A DNA stretch of 62,906 nucleotides from Nocardioides sp. PD653-B2 (GCF_002117935.1 NZ_BDJE01000007.1:1-62906); one strand, 5' to 3'; shown: positions 33,705 to 42,081, counted from the stretch's first letter. The notes: a model not told the origin generated them from the letters alone. Numbers and translations are program-made.

Positions 33705-34178
33705 TCAGCGGCAGATCCGGACCCATCCGGAGGACCAGGTCGTCCGGTAGCGGTAGATCTTCGTGCCACCAGCGGTGACGCCGACCTGCCCGATGTTGAC
33801 CCCGGCACTCCAACTTCCGGCCACGTCGTTGTAACTGTCGGTCGTCGTGCGGTAGTTGTAGCAGCCCGGGTTCAAGGTGCCCGTGATGCTGTTCCAGCCG
33901 TTCGCGTTGGCCCACCAGCCGTTGACGAACACGGGGCCCCAGAAGGTGCTCCGCTCGAGCTTGATGTAGTTGAAGCAGCCCAGGGTGCCGCTGCAGTCGC
34001 GGGAGAGGTTCGCCCTGCCCTGCGCCTGGGTGGCGTTGATCTTGGTCGGGGCGTTGACCGAGATGGGGTAGGCCGCGGCGTCGGCCGGGCTGGTAGAGCC
34101 GAGCGTCGCCGCGAGGAGCGCCGCAGGGATCACTGCGACCAGGAGCGAGAGCCGGCGGGTCTTGATGTTCGTGTGCAT
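33705..34178 (-). CDS. Small secreted protein of unknown function
   Basis: A 157-aa protein with a classic signal peptide: MHTNIKTRRL, a hydrophobic core (SLLVAVIPAALLAATLGS), and cleavage near PADAA-AYP. The mature domain of about 120 residues is rich in Thr, Asn, Trp and Tyr and carries four Cys, probably two disulfides (DCSGTLGCFNY, GCYNYRT, RICR). Internal stretches such as SITGTLNPGCYNYRTTTDSY suggest a beta-sheet binding domain. No family was recognised. AGGAAGG precedes the ATG at 34178. It lies beside the orphan HTH gene in a probably acquired segment. Confidence 0.75.
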   Translation of the reverse strand: MHTNIKTRRLSLLVAVIPAALLAATLGSTSPADAAAYPISVNAPTKINATQAQGRANLSRDCSGTLGCFNYIKLERSTFWGPVFVNGWWANANGWNSITGTLNPGCYNYRTTTDSYNDVAGSWSAGVNIGQVGVTAGGTKIYRYRTTWSSGWVRICR

Positions 34179-34391
34179 CTGCTTGCCTTCCTGTCGGAGC
34201 TGGGGCTCCCGAGCGCCGCTGACAGCGGTATCGCAGCACGGGCGATGCCCCCCTCGAGAGCAGGCGTTCGTGCCGTGCACGGACTTCCGGACAGCGCCCT
34301 CTGAACGGGTTATCGTTCGAGCACTCTCGGGTGTACGGAACTCCGGTCAGTGCGCCAGACCGGATCTGCGCGCAGCCCGAAAGGATGACCG

Positions 34392-36296
34392 GTGACGCCA
34401 TCGTCGGAGTCCGATCGTGCATTCGTGGCGGGTGACGGGGAGGCCGCGAGCTCGGAGGCAGAGGACACGACGGGGACCGGCGTGAACGACCGGCTTGCCG
34501 CGGGCATCGCGCGCTGGAGGGCGCGAGCCGCCGACGAGTTCCCCGGGAAGACCTCGTCCCGGCGGCAAGCCGCGACTCTCGGCATCGCGACGAACACCTA
34601 CAACGACTGGCTGAAGAAGGCGACCGCGCCGAGCCACGAGCTGATGCTGCAGTTCCATCTGCGCACCAACTTCAAGCTGGGCGAACAGACCCGGTTGCTG
34701 TTCGGGGTTGACGATCACGAGCTGGACATCAGGGTGCCCCTCTGGGAGCCCCGGCTCAGCGCTGAGCATCTCCTGGAGAGCTTGCGGAATGCGCTCCGCA
34801 AGTCCCATACGACGACGCCCTCCGTCTTCGACATCGGCGAGGCACTCCTCGCATCCTGTCGGCAGACCGGCGACCTCGGCAGGTGGCGCGCGCGACAGTT
34901 CGACGTCCCGGGTGGCTGGCACTTTCCCCATGTCGCGTTCGAGGCAGTCGAGTTCATGCGCTGGTACGGTCCGGACGCCGGCGTCGACCACGATCCCGAC
35001 CGCGACACAGCGGCGAGGTTCCTGGGGATCGAGAACGGCGACATCCCTGACCAGGCGTCGCGATTTCTGACCCCTGCGCCCCTTGCGGAGGCCTCACCTC
35101 CTGCCACGTTCGAACCAGGCGTGCACGCGGCGTCGCGCGCAAGGCATTGGGAGCAGTTCCGCTACGAGCGTGCCGAGCTCAACAAGCGTCTCGAGAGGAT
35201 CCGGGGCGCATCGAGGACGGGCTGGGTCGGCGGCTACGGCACGCTCCACATCCCGCTGCTGCGCCACTCGACGGACTCGACCGGAAGGCACATCGCGATC
35301 CAGCAACCGGTCCGCCCGATGGACCCCGAGCACGCGCAGACGGTGCCCGTCGTTGACCAGCAAGGGGTCCGAACGATCCTCTTGCTGGGAACGAGCGCTG
35401 TTTCGATAGGTCCCCTCGGCACCTGGCTCGCGGACGCCCTGGGCTGGACCTCGTTGTGGGTCGAGGAACTGAACCACCGGCACTCCGGCCAGCGGATTCT
35501 GCTCCTGGAAATGGACCGGCGAGACCTGATCCCGGCGATCTACCGAAACCTGGCAAGGGATCCCCTTCCCCGAACTGTGCTCACCATCCCCCTCCCCTGG
35601 CTGCATCGAGACGCCAGGGAGCAGCCAGCCGCGGCAACGCGCCTGCCCGAGGCCGAGCTGCTCCTCCAAAGCGAGCGCGTGCTGCCGATCCTGATCAAGC
35701 CGACACCAGAGACGCTGGCGTTGTGGGAGGAGCGCCAGTCGTTGGCCTCTGCGGGCGGGCACCGACCGAGTCCGCACAATCGGATGAATCGGGTCGCCGA
35801 GCTCTACCGCGTGTGCGAGGACTACCTGTCCACGGTGCCCGGCGCCGTGGTCGCCGACGTGACGGCGACGCTGCCCTGGGCGGGCGACGCCGTGATGGCG
35901 GCCGACCAGGACGACCAGATCCCCTCGTTCTACCAACATCCGTTGATCGGGGACATGCTGCTGCGCGTCACCTACGAACTGGGATTCGCGCTCCGCAGTC
36001 CGAAAGGCATCGTCCACCTCCGCGGCCAGAGACCCGGCGGAAGTCGCCTGGAAAAGGCCACCCAGCAGCTGCGCAAGCTCCCAGGTGTCCCCTCGGGGCT
36101 CTCGTCGGTCGGGTTCGCGCCGTCCTCGTTGGTCGCCCAGTTCGAAGCGACCCTCCGTGCGGTGACGAGACCCGGCCAGTGGGCCGACGACGACCACCTC
36201 GTCTGGGACTCGGCGTACGAACGCCCGCACGAGGGCCAGCCGCCGAAGACGGGCCGGATCACTCGGATCCGGCTGGTCGGCCCGCGGACTACGTGA
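34392..36296 (+). CDS. Orphan 634-aa protein with N-terminal helix-turn-helix
   Basis: A 634-aa protein not assigned to a family. Residues of about 30-105 look like an XRE-type DNA-binding region (SSRRQAATLGIATNTYNDWL, then LMLQFHLRTNFKLGEQTRLL). A large alpha/beta region with QQGVRTILLLGTSAVSIGPL and ADALGWTSLWVEELNHRHSG follows. The C-terminal region contains DVTATLPWAGDAVMAADQDDQ and IGDMLLRVTYELGFALRSPK. No Walker motif, nuclease motif or transmembrane helix was seen. Codon use is less GC-extreme than in the housekeeping genes. The GTG start follows AAAGGA. It is flanked by two divergently or convergently placed secreted-protein genes. Possibly a regulator with a large sensory domain. Confidence 0.7.
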   Translation: MTPSSESDRAFVAGDGEAASSEAEDTTGTGVNDRLAAGIARWRARAADEFPGKTSSRRQAATLGIATNTYNDWLKKATAPSHELMLQFHLRTNFKLGEQTRLLFGVDDHELDIRVPLWEPRLSAEHLLESLRNALRKSHTTTPSVFDIGEALLASCRQTGDLGRWRARQFDVPGGWHFPHVAFEAVEFMRWYGPDAGVDHDPDRDTAARFLGIENGDIPDQASRFLTPAPLAEASPPATFEPGVHAASRARHWEQFRYERAELNKRLERIRGASRTGWVGGYGTLHIPLLRHSTDSTGRHIAIQQPVRPMDPEHAQTVPVVDQQGVRTILLLGTSAVSIGPLGTWLADALGWTSLWVEELNHRHSGQRILLLEMDRRDLIPAIYRNLARDPLPRTVLTIPLPWLHRDAREQPAAATRLPEAELLLQSERVLPILIKPTPETLALWEERQSLASAGGHRPSPHNRMNRVAELYRVCEDYLSTVPGAVVADVTATLPWAGDAVMAADQDDQIPSFYQHPLIGDMLLRVTYELGFALRSPKGIVHLRGQRPGGSRLEKATQQLRKLPGVPSGLSSVGFAPSSLVAQFEATLRAVTRPGQWADDDHLVWDSAYERPHEGQPPKTGRITRIRLVGPRTT

Positions 36297-36335
36297 TCGA
36301 CGTCCCACCCCCGGTACGACCACCGAGCGATCTCG

Positions 36336-36725
36336 TCAGAGGCGGACCCGGGCCACGCAGACCTCACCGCTCCGGGCGTTCTCGGCGCGGAACGTGAAGG
36401 AGTCCGAACCGGCCGAGTTGCCGGTCCTGCGGCTGACCTCGAAGGACCCGCTCGGACCTCGGGTGGTGGACCGGCCGTGCGCGGCGACGTCGCCGTCGTG
36501 CTGGAGGGTCCACGCCCAGGTCTGACCGTTGCGGTTGCTGTCGATCTCGGACTCGACCTCGATGCGACCGTTGTCGGGTTTGGCCTTCATCTTCCAGTCG
36601 GTGCTCCCGGAGCACGACCCGTGCCGGATGACCCCACGGTCACCCGCGTGGGCGGCGCCGGCACCGATGGTCGGGACGGCGGCGGCGATGAGCAGGACGG
36701 CGGCGATGGCGGGTGTCTTCTTCAT
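36336..36725 (-). CDS. Small secreted protein of unknown function
   Basis: A 129-aa protein with a signal peptide (MKKTPAIAAVLLIAAAVPTI) and cleavage near AHA-GDRG. The mature part of about 100 residues is beta-rich, with two Cys (HGSCSGSTDW and GEVCVARVRL) likely joined. Stretches such as DWKMKAKPDNGRIEVESEID and QTWAWTLQHDGDVAAHG suggest a small immunoglobulin-like or lectin-like sandwich, but no family was recognised. A GAGGGTG ribosome site precedes the ATG. Convergent with the orphan HTH gene. Confidence 0.75.
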   Translation of the reverse strand: MKKTPAIAAVLLIAAAVPTIGAGAAHAGDRGVIRHGSCSGSTDWKMKAKPDNGRIEVESEIDSNRNGQTWAWTLQHDGDVAAHGRSTTRGPSGSFEVSRRTGNSAGSDSFTFRAENARSGEVCVARVRL

Positions 36726-36911
36726 GACCACACCCTCGGGGCGGGACATGTGCTGCCCATGAGCCCGCGATGAGAGAGTCCTCATCGACCCCGGGCGACG
36801 GGGGGTCGGCGGCACGGGATCCATGCCGCTCGAGACGGTGGCCAGAACGGCGGCTCGGGCGGATACTCGGAGACAGGACGAGCAGCCCACCGGCGCACGT
36901 CAGGAGGGGTC

Positions 36912-37079
36912 GTGAACGAGCAGAGGATCCCGGGAGTCAGGGACGCCGAGCTCCCGCCGGTCACCGAGCGGGTCTACGCCATCCACGTGGTGATCATCGT
37001 GGTGCTCTTCGCCGTCCTGCTGTTCATCGCCCTCTACCTCCCCGGTCACCACGTCGTCGACGTCATCAGCGGCGGGTGA
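36912..37079 (+). CDS. 55-aa single-pass membrane protein
   Basis: A small frame from GTG 36912, with AGGAGGGG immediately upstream, encodes 55 residues. An acidic/polar N-terminus (VNEQRIPGVRDAELPPVTER) leads into a helix, VYAIHVVIIVVLFAVLLFIA, and the protein ends LYLPGHHVVDVISGG. The strong ribosome site, the good membrane helix and the high-GC codon pattern argue for a real gene. The last 14 nt overlap the convergent DDN-like gene. Function unknown. Confidence 0.65.
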   Translation: MNEQRIPGVRDAELPPVTERVYAIHVVIIVVLFAVLLFIALYLPGHHVVDVISGG

Positions 37080-37470
37080 GCGCCACCACCGGGATGACCC
37101 GGTCGGTCTTCTTCTCGTAGTCGGCGAAGCCCGGGACGAGCGCGGCCTGCTCGGCGTACTTCGCGTCCCGTTCGGCGCGCGGCAGCTCCTCGGCCACGAC
37201 GTCGATCGTGTCGTCGCCGACCTCGATCCTGGCCTCGGGGTTCGCCTTGAGGTTGTGGTACCAGTCCGGGTTGGTGTCGGCACCGGCCTTCGACGCGAAG
37301 ACCAGGAAGCGGTCACCGTCGGGCAGGTACATCATCGGGTTGACCCGCTCCTGCCCGCTCTTGGCGCCCGTGGAGTGGAGAAGGAGGAGCGGCGCGCCCT
37401 CGAAGCCGCCACCGACCTTCCCGTGGTTTGCGCGGAACTCCTCGATGACCTGCTGGTTGAAGTCGCTCAT
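37066..37470 (-). CDS. Deazaflavin (F420)-dependent nitroreductase family protein (DDN-like)
   Basis: A 134-aa split-barrel protein with the DDN signature. LLLLHSTGAKSGQERVNPMM is followed by LVFASKAGADTNPDWYHNL, where the KAGA..NPDWYHNLKANP stretch binds the F420 tail and phosphate in this family, and by the closing VIPVVAL. Members use reduced F420 to reduce quinones, enones or nitro groups. The physiological substrate is unknown. Ends 7 nt upstream of nothing else on its strand; starts 7 nt from the MFS stop, so it may be co-transcribed with the transporter. Confidence 0.88.
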   Translation of the reverse strand: MSDFNQQVIEEFRANHGKVGGGFEGAPLLLLHSTGAKSGQERVNPMMYLPDGDRFLVFASKAGADTNPDWYHNLKANPEARIEVGDDTIDVVAEELPRAERDAKYAEQAALVPGFADYEKKTDRVIPVVALTRR

Positions 37471-37477
37471 GGCCCCA

Positions 37478-38812
37478 CTATGCCCGGCCGCGACCCGACC
37501 ACGCGATGGTCGCGGCGCCGAGCAGGCTCAGCGCCGCCGCGACGAGCACGGCGACGTTCCACCCCTCCAGCAGGTCCGCGCCGGCGTGGGTCGCGACGAC
37601 GACGAAGAGCGTGATGCCGCAGGCGGCGCCGAGGTAGCGCGCCGTGTTGTTGGCACCGCTGCCCATCGCGGCGCGGTCGGGTGGCACGCTCGCGACGGCT
37701 TCGCGCCCGAGGAGAGCGTTGAGGACGCCGGTGGCCAGGCCGGCGACGAACATCGGCACGGCGAGGCGCCCCGCGCTCGACGACGCGTCCAGGCCGTAGC
37801 CGGTGAGCTGCCCGAGCGCCACCACGACGAGCAGCGCGGCGACCGGGCGCGGTCCTTCGAGCGGGTGCCGCAGGTGTCGGATGAGGTACGACGTCACGAC
37901 GCTCGTGCCCGACCAGACGGCGACGAGCAGGCTGGCGGTCCAGAGGCTGGCGCCGAGCCCCACCTGGGCGACGGTCGGCACGAACGACGACATCCCGATG
38001 ATCCCGAGGCCGAGCGTCAGCGAGCCGAGCGTCGCGGCGCGGAACCGCGGCCCGCGCAGGAGGTCCGGGTCGACCAGCGGCTGGGCGACCCGTCGCTCGA
38101 CCAGAGCGAAGCCGGTCGCCGCCAGGACGGCCAGCATCGCCAGCACGACGGTCGGGGCGTCGATGCCGTTGCGGCCCTGGGTCAGCGCCGAGACGAGCAG
38201 CGTCATCGCCGCGACCAGCAGGGCGAGACCGGGTACGTCGATGCGCCGCGGGTCGGCGGCCGAGGACTCGCCGACCCGTTGCAGGCTGGGCAGCAGGAGG
38301 AGCAGGGCGAGGACACCGACCACGGCGTACGTCTCGCGCCAGCCGGACCCGACGTCCAGGGCGGCCGACAGGACCGCCCCGGCCGTGATGCCGAGCCCGA
38401 CGCTGGCGCCCCAGATCGAGGTCGCGTGCACGCGGGCCGCTCCGGGCGCGAAGTCGTGGGCGAGGACCGCCAGCCCGCAGGCCAGCACCGCCGCTCCCCC
38501 GACACCCTCGACGACCCGGGCCGCGACGAACAGCACCGGCTCCTGCGCGGCGGCGCAGACGAAGGCGCCGACACCGATCGCGCCGAGTCCTGCGGCGTAG
38601 ACCCGTCGTCGTCCGAAGGCATCGCCGAGCACCCCCGCCGCCAGCAGTGCGGCCGCGAGGCCGACGGACATCGAGCTGAGGATCCAGGCGCGCGCGACCG
38701 GGCCGGCGCCGAGGTCGGCGGCCGTGCGCGGGACGGTCGCCATCGGCGTGACGTAGGTGACCAGCACCAGGGCGGTGCCCAGCGCGATCGGCAGCAGGGA
38801 ACGGGTGGTCAC
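37478..38812 (-). CDS. MFS transporter, drug-efflux (DHA2-like) type
   Basis: A 444-aa membrane protein with about 14 hydrophobic segments, typical of DHA2-type efflux proteins. It has the motif A-like loop GVLGDAFGRRRVYAAG and the central EGVGGAAVLACGLAVL. The GTG at 38812 (VTTRSLLPIALG) is preferred to one at 38845, because the longer start would place the HxlR-type inverted repeat inside the coding region and adds residues without membrane similarity. Divergent from a HxlR regulator, which probably controls it. Substrate unknown. Confidence 0.82.
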   Translation of the reverse strand: MTTRSLLPIALGTALVLVTYVTPMATVPRTAADLGAGPVARAWILSSMSVGLAAALLAAGVLGDAFGRRRVYAAGLGAIGVGAFVCAAAQEPVLFVAARVVEGVGGAAVLACGLAVLAHDFAPGAARVHATSIWGASVGLGITAGAVLSAALDVGSGWRETYAVVGVLALLLLLPSLQRVGESSAADPRRIDVPGLALLVAAMTLLVSALTQGRNGIDAPTVVLAMLAVLAATGFALVERRVAQPLVDPDLLRGPRFRAATLGSLTLGLGIIGMSSFVPTVAQVGLGASLWTASLLVAVWSGTSVVTSYLIRHLRHPLEGPRPVAALLVVVALGQLTGYGLDASSSAGRLAVPMFVAGLATGVLNALLGREAVASVPPDRAAMGSGANNTARYLGAACGITLFVVVATHAGADLLEGWNVAVLVAAALSLLGAATIAWSGRGRA

Positions 38813-38817
38813 AGTTG

Positions 38818-38832
38818 GTTTGACTTCCAAAC
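38818..38832. promoter_or_regulatory. Likely HxlR operator between the MFS and HxlR genes
   Basis: GTTTG-ACTTC-CAAAC is a perfect 5-bp inverted repeat within the 42-nt divergent gap. Its position next to a HxlR gene suggests the site through which that regulator controls both promoters. Confidence 0.5.
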
Positions 38833-38854
38833 TCACACCCGGCACGCTACCTGC

Positions 38855-39256
38855 ATGCCCACCGTTGCGCTAGCCCAGCTCCCCGGGCGCCCGTGCCCGA
38901 TCGCCGCGTCGCTCGAGCTGGTCGGCGAGCGCTGGGCGCTGCTCGTGGTCCGCGAGATCGCGTTGGGCAGCACCCGCTTCGGCGACATCGTGCGCGGCAC
39001 CGGCGCTCCCCGCGACCGCATCGCAGCCCGTCTCAAGGCGCTCGAGGCGGCCGGCGTGATCGGGCGTACGGCGTACCAGCAGCGGCCCGAGCGGTTCGAC
39101 TACCACCTGACGGCGTCCGGCCGGGACCTGCTGCCGGTGCTCGATGCCCTGCTGGCCTGGGGTGACAGGCACGTCGTCGCCCCCGACGACCCCCGACGAC
39201 TCCGGCGCTACCGACCGATCAGTGAGACGGCGCGCGACGCCCTCGTCAATCCTTGA
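38855..39256 (+). CDS. HxlR-family winged-helix regulator
   Basis: A 133-aa MarR/HxlR-like regulator. CPIAASLELVGERWALLVVRE is the HxlR signature around the N-terminal Cys. The recognition region is FGDIVRGTGAPRDRIAARLK and the wing is YQQRPERFDYHLTASGRDLL. HxlR proteins respond to redox or small electrophiles and often regulate an adjacent transporter or reductase gene, here the divergent MFS-DDN pair. The ATG at 38855 starts the signature domain. Confidence 0.9.
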   Translation: MPTVALAQLPGRPCPIAASLELVGERWALLVVREIALGSTRFGDIVRGTGAPRDRIAARLKALEAAGVIGRTAYQQRPERFDYHLTASGRDLLPVLDALLAWGDRHVVAPDDPRRLRRYRPISETARDALVNP

Positions 39257-40124
39257 GGCCCGGACCCTTGGTGCCGTCGCGACGCGGGCGGATCAGCCCC
39301 TCCTGGGCGACGGTGGCGACCAGCGTGCCGTCCTGGGTGAAGACCCGGCCGAGGGCCAGTCCCCGCGCGCCCTGGGCCGACGGCGACACCTGGTCGTAGA
39401 GCCACCACTCGTCGGCCCGGAAGGGCCGGTGGAACCAGATCGAGTGGTCGAGCGACGCCATCTGCGTCTTCGCCGGGTTGACCTCGTGGGCGGCCAGCGT
39501 GGAGCCGAGCAGGCTCACGTCGCTGGCATAGGTGAAGGCCGCGGTGTGCACGATCGGGTCGTCGCCCAGACCCTCCTTGAGCCGCACCCACATCCGGGCC
39601 TGCGAGGGGTGTCGCGGGTCGGGCTCGAGACCATGTCGCGAGTTGCCCAGCCAGCGCACGTCGAGGGCGCCCCACTCCTTGCCGAGCGCGTCGGCGTCGT
39701 CGTTGCCCCCGCGGCGCATCACCTCGACCAGGTCGAAGCCGGACTCGGGCTCGCCGACCTCCGGCATCGCGTCCTGGTGTTCGTAGCCCTCCTCGGGCTT
39801 CTGGAAGTTGAGGGTCTGGTAGTAGATCGGCCGGCCGTGCTGGCGCGCCACGACGCGGCGGGTGAGGAACGACCGGCCGTCGCGGATCCGCTCCACGTCG
39901 TAGACGATCGGCACCGCGTAGTCGCCACCGAGCAGGAAGTACGAGTGCATCGAGTGCACGACGTACGCCGGGTCCGCGGTGCGGATCCCCGCGACCAGCG
40001 CCTGCGCCGCGACCTGACCGCCGTACACCCGATGGCGCACGGAGTCGGGCTGCCCGCCGCGGAAGAGATCGACGTCGATGTCCTCGAGGTCGAGCAGGTC
40101 GACGAGCTCTTCGGTGGAGTTCAT
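39246..40124 (-). CDS. Acyl-CoA thioesterase II (TesB family), second of a tandem pair
   Basis: A 292-aa double hot-dog thioesterase. Conserved stretches include RVYGGQVAAQALVAG, HSMHSYFLLGGD, and the C-terminal SLDHSIWFHRPFRADEWWLY with its Asp, followed by GRVFTQDGTLVATVAQEGLI. It hydrolyses acyl-CoA to fatty acid and CoA. The ATG overlaps the stop of its paralog in an ATGA junction. The two proteins share most of these motifs, so they arose by tandem duplication. The 3' end overlaps the convergent hxlR by 11 nt. Confidence 0.92.
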   Translation of the reverse strand: MNSTEELVDLLDLEDIDVDLFRGGQPDSVRHRVYGGQVAAQALVAGIRTADPAYVVHSMHSYFLLGGDYAVPIVYDVERIRDGRSFLTRRVVARQHGRPIYYQTLNFQKPEEGYEHQDAMPEVGEPESGFDLVEVMRRGGNDDADALGKEWGALDVRWLGNSRHGLEPDPRHPSQARMWVRLKEGLGDDPIVHTAAFTYASDVSLLGSTLAAHEVNPAKTQMASLDHSIWFHRPFRADEWWLYDQVSPSAQGARGLALGRVFTQDGTLVATVAQEGLIRPRRDGTKGPGLKD

Positions 40125-40984
40125 GGGCGCGTCCTCGGTCGGATGAGTGCTTCCTGGGCGACGGTCGCCACGAGGGTGCCCTCCTCGGTGAAGACGCGAG
40201 CGGTGACCAGGCCGCGGCCGCCCGAGGCGGACGGCGACACCTGGTCGTAGAGCCACCACTCGTCCGCGCGGAACGGACGGTGGAACCACACCGAGTGGTC
40301 GAGGGAGGCGACGAGCACGTCGGAGCCGCCGAGGGAGACGCCGTGCGGCGCGAGGGCCGCGCCCATCAGGGTCATGTCGGACAGGTAGGTGAACGCCGCG
40401 ACGTGCTGGAAGGGGTCGCGCGGCAGCCGGGAGGAGACCCGCAGCCAGAACTGTTGGCGCCCCGGGTGGGCCGGATCGGCCTCGAGCAGGTCGGCGGAGC
40501 TGCCGACGTAGCGGAAGTCCACCACGTCCCACTCGGCGTCCAACGGGTCGGCGTCGTCGGGGCTGGCCGCGCGGTGCGCGGCCCGCGCGTCGATCGCCTC
40601 GTCCGGCGCGATCGTCTCCGGCTTCCGGTCCTGGTGGTCGTAGCCGTCCTCCGGCTTCTGGAAGTTCGCGGTCAGCGCGTAGATCGGCCGGCCGTGCTGA
40701 CGGGCCAGCACGCGCCGGGTCGCGAAGGACCGGCCGTCTCGGAGGTTCTCGACGTCGTAGATCGTCGGCGCCTGGGTGTCGCCGGGCTGGAGGAAGTAGG
40801 AGTGCAGCGAGTGGACGGCGTACGCCGGGTCGACGGTGCGCGTCGCGGCGACCAGGGCCTGGGCCGCGGCCTGACCCCCGAAGACCCGGGGCAGCGCCGA
40901 GGGCATCTGCCTGCCGCGGAACAGGTTGTCGTCGATGCGCTCGAGGTCGAGCAGCTCGACGAGCTCATCGGCGTTCTTCGGCAC
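40121..40984 (-). CDS. Acyl-CoA thioesterase II (TesB family), first of a tandem pair
   Basis: A 287-aa TesB thioesterase with the same landmarks as its neighbour: RVFGGQAAAQALVAATRTVD, HSLHSYFLQPGDT, DHSVWFHRPFRADEWWLYDQ and ARVFTEEGTLVATVAQEALI. The middle region differs (DEAIDARAAHRAASPDDADP), suggesting different chain-length or branch preference. GTG start at 40984, 4 nt from the PAC2 stop. It forms a three-gene minus-strand unit with PAC2 and the second tesB. Confidence 0.92.
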   Translation of the reverse strand: MPKNADELVELLDLERIDDNLFRGRQMPSALPRVFGGQAAAQALVAATRTVDPAYAVHSLHSYFLQPGDTQAPTIYDVENLRDGRSFATRRVLARQHGRPIYALTANFQKPEDGYDHQDRKPETIAPDEAIDARAAHRAASPDDADPLDAEWDVVDFRYVGSSADLLEADPAHPGRQQFWLRVSSRLPRDPFQHVAAFTYLSDMTLMGAALAPHGVSLGGSDVLVASLDHSVWFHRPFRADEWWLYDQVSPSASGGRGLVTARVFTEEGTLVATVAQEALIRPRTRP

Positions 40985-40988
40985 GTGG

Positions 40989-41939
40989 TCAGCTCTGGCT
41001 CTCGTCGGACCCGGCGTCCGGTCCGTCGAGCCCGGCCAGGAACTGCTCGAACTGCTGGCCGATCTCGTCGCCGGTCGGCAGCGGCTCGTCGCGGGCGAGC
41101 AGGCTCGACCCGTCCTCCTCGGCCCGCTCGAACGCGTCGTACTGCCGCTCGAGCGCCTGCACCACCTCGCCGACCTCCTCGTTGGCGGCGAGGTAGCGGC
41201 TGATCTCGGCCTCGCGGTCCTCGGCCTCGGCGCGCAGACCGGAGAGGTCGATGATCAGCCGGCCGGCGATCTCCACCTGCTCGAGCAGCGCCGCGGCCGC
41301 CTTCGGGTACTCCATCTGGGCGAGGTAGTGGGGGATGTGCGCGACGAAGCCCATCGCGTCGTGGCCCCACTCCCCCAGCCGGACCTCGAGCAGTGCCTGG
41401 GCGCTGCTGGGGATCCGCAGCTCACCGCGCCAGGGGCTGTCGCCGGCGAGCAGGTCGGGGTCGTTGGCATGGTGGGTGATCGCGATCGGGCGGGTGTGCG
41501 GCACGGCCATCGGCACCGACCCCATGCCGACGACGCGGGTGACGCCGAAGCGCTCGACCACCTCGCGCACCGCGCGGCAGAACGCCTCCCACCGGTTGTC
41601 GGGCTCCGGCCCCTGGAGCAGGAGGTACGGCGTGCCGCCCGTGTCGGTGAGCAGCCGGACGACCAGGCGCGGCGCGGCGTACGACTCGTAGTGGTCGCGG
41701 ACGAACGACATCGGTGGCCGACGGGCGCGGTAGTCGTGGAACTGGTCGACGTCGAACGTCGCGACGACCGGTCCGTCGGAGAGGTCGATGAGGTGTTGCG
41801 CTGCGCGCGCGGCGGCGCTGCCGGCGTCGAGGAAACCGTCGAGCACCAGCACCATCGTCAGCGCCCCGCCGGCCGCGCGCACCGCCGCGAGCTCGGGCAC
41901 GTCGTCGACGATGTGGACGAGCCGGGGTTCAGAGGTCAC
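40989..41939 (-). CDS. PAC2 (proteasome assembly chaperone) family protein
   Basis: A 316-aa protein of the actinobacterial PAC2 group. Core stretches are LVLDGFLDAGSAAARAAQHL, GPVVATFDVDQFHDYRARRP, LLLQGPEPDNRWEAFCRAVR and the glycine-rich VTRVVGMGSVPMAVPHTRP. The C-terminal 80 residues are a charged, probably coiled-coil tail. Despite the name, its bacterial role is unproven. A TATCGT box lies exactly 6 nt before the GTG start, predicting a leaderless transcript. First gene of the PAC2-tesB-tesB unit. Confidence 0.85.
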   Translation of the reverse strand: MTSEPRLVHIVDDVPELAAVRAAGGALTMVLVLDGFLDAGSAAARAAQHLIDLSDGPVVATFDVDQFHDYRARRPPMSFVRDHYESYAAPRLVVRLLTDTGGTPYLLLQGPEPDNRWEAFCRAVREVVERFGVTRVVGMGSVPMAVPHTRPIAITHHANDPDLLAGDSPWRGELRIPSSAQALLEVRLGEWGHDAMGFVAHIPHYLAQMEYPKAAAALLEQVEIAGRLIIDLSGLRAEAEDREAEISRYLAANEEVGEVVQALERQYDAFERAEEDGSSLLARDEPLPTGDEIGQQFEQFLAGLDGPDAGSDESQS

Positions 41940-42026
41940 GGGCTCACGATATGGCCTCGGCGCGTCGAGCGTGCGACCGCGTCGCCGAGGGTGACCGGCT
42001 GCACACCGTCGGGTCTCGCGACCTTT

Positions 42027-42044
42027 GTTACCGCACGGTAACGT
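42027..42044 (+). promoter_or_regulatory. Palindromic operator and -10 box of the fadA-fadB operon
   Basis: GTTACCGCACGGTAAC (42027-42042) is a perfect 16-bp palindrome. Its right half runs into TAACGT (42039-42044), a TANNNT -10 box. A bound repressor would block the polymerase. The form suits a TetR-type fatty-acid regulator; which one is unknown. Confidence 0.7.
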
Positions 42045-42081
42045 AGGCGGTCGGAACCCATCCCCACCCCGAGGAGACCGC

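Noticed and set aside
38813..38845. Longer start for the MFS gene at GTG 38845
   Set aside because: Would place the HxlR-type dyad inside the gene, and the extra residues lack transporter similarity.
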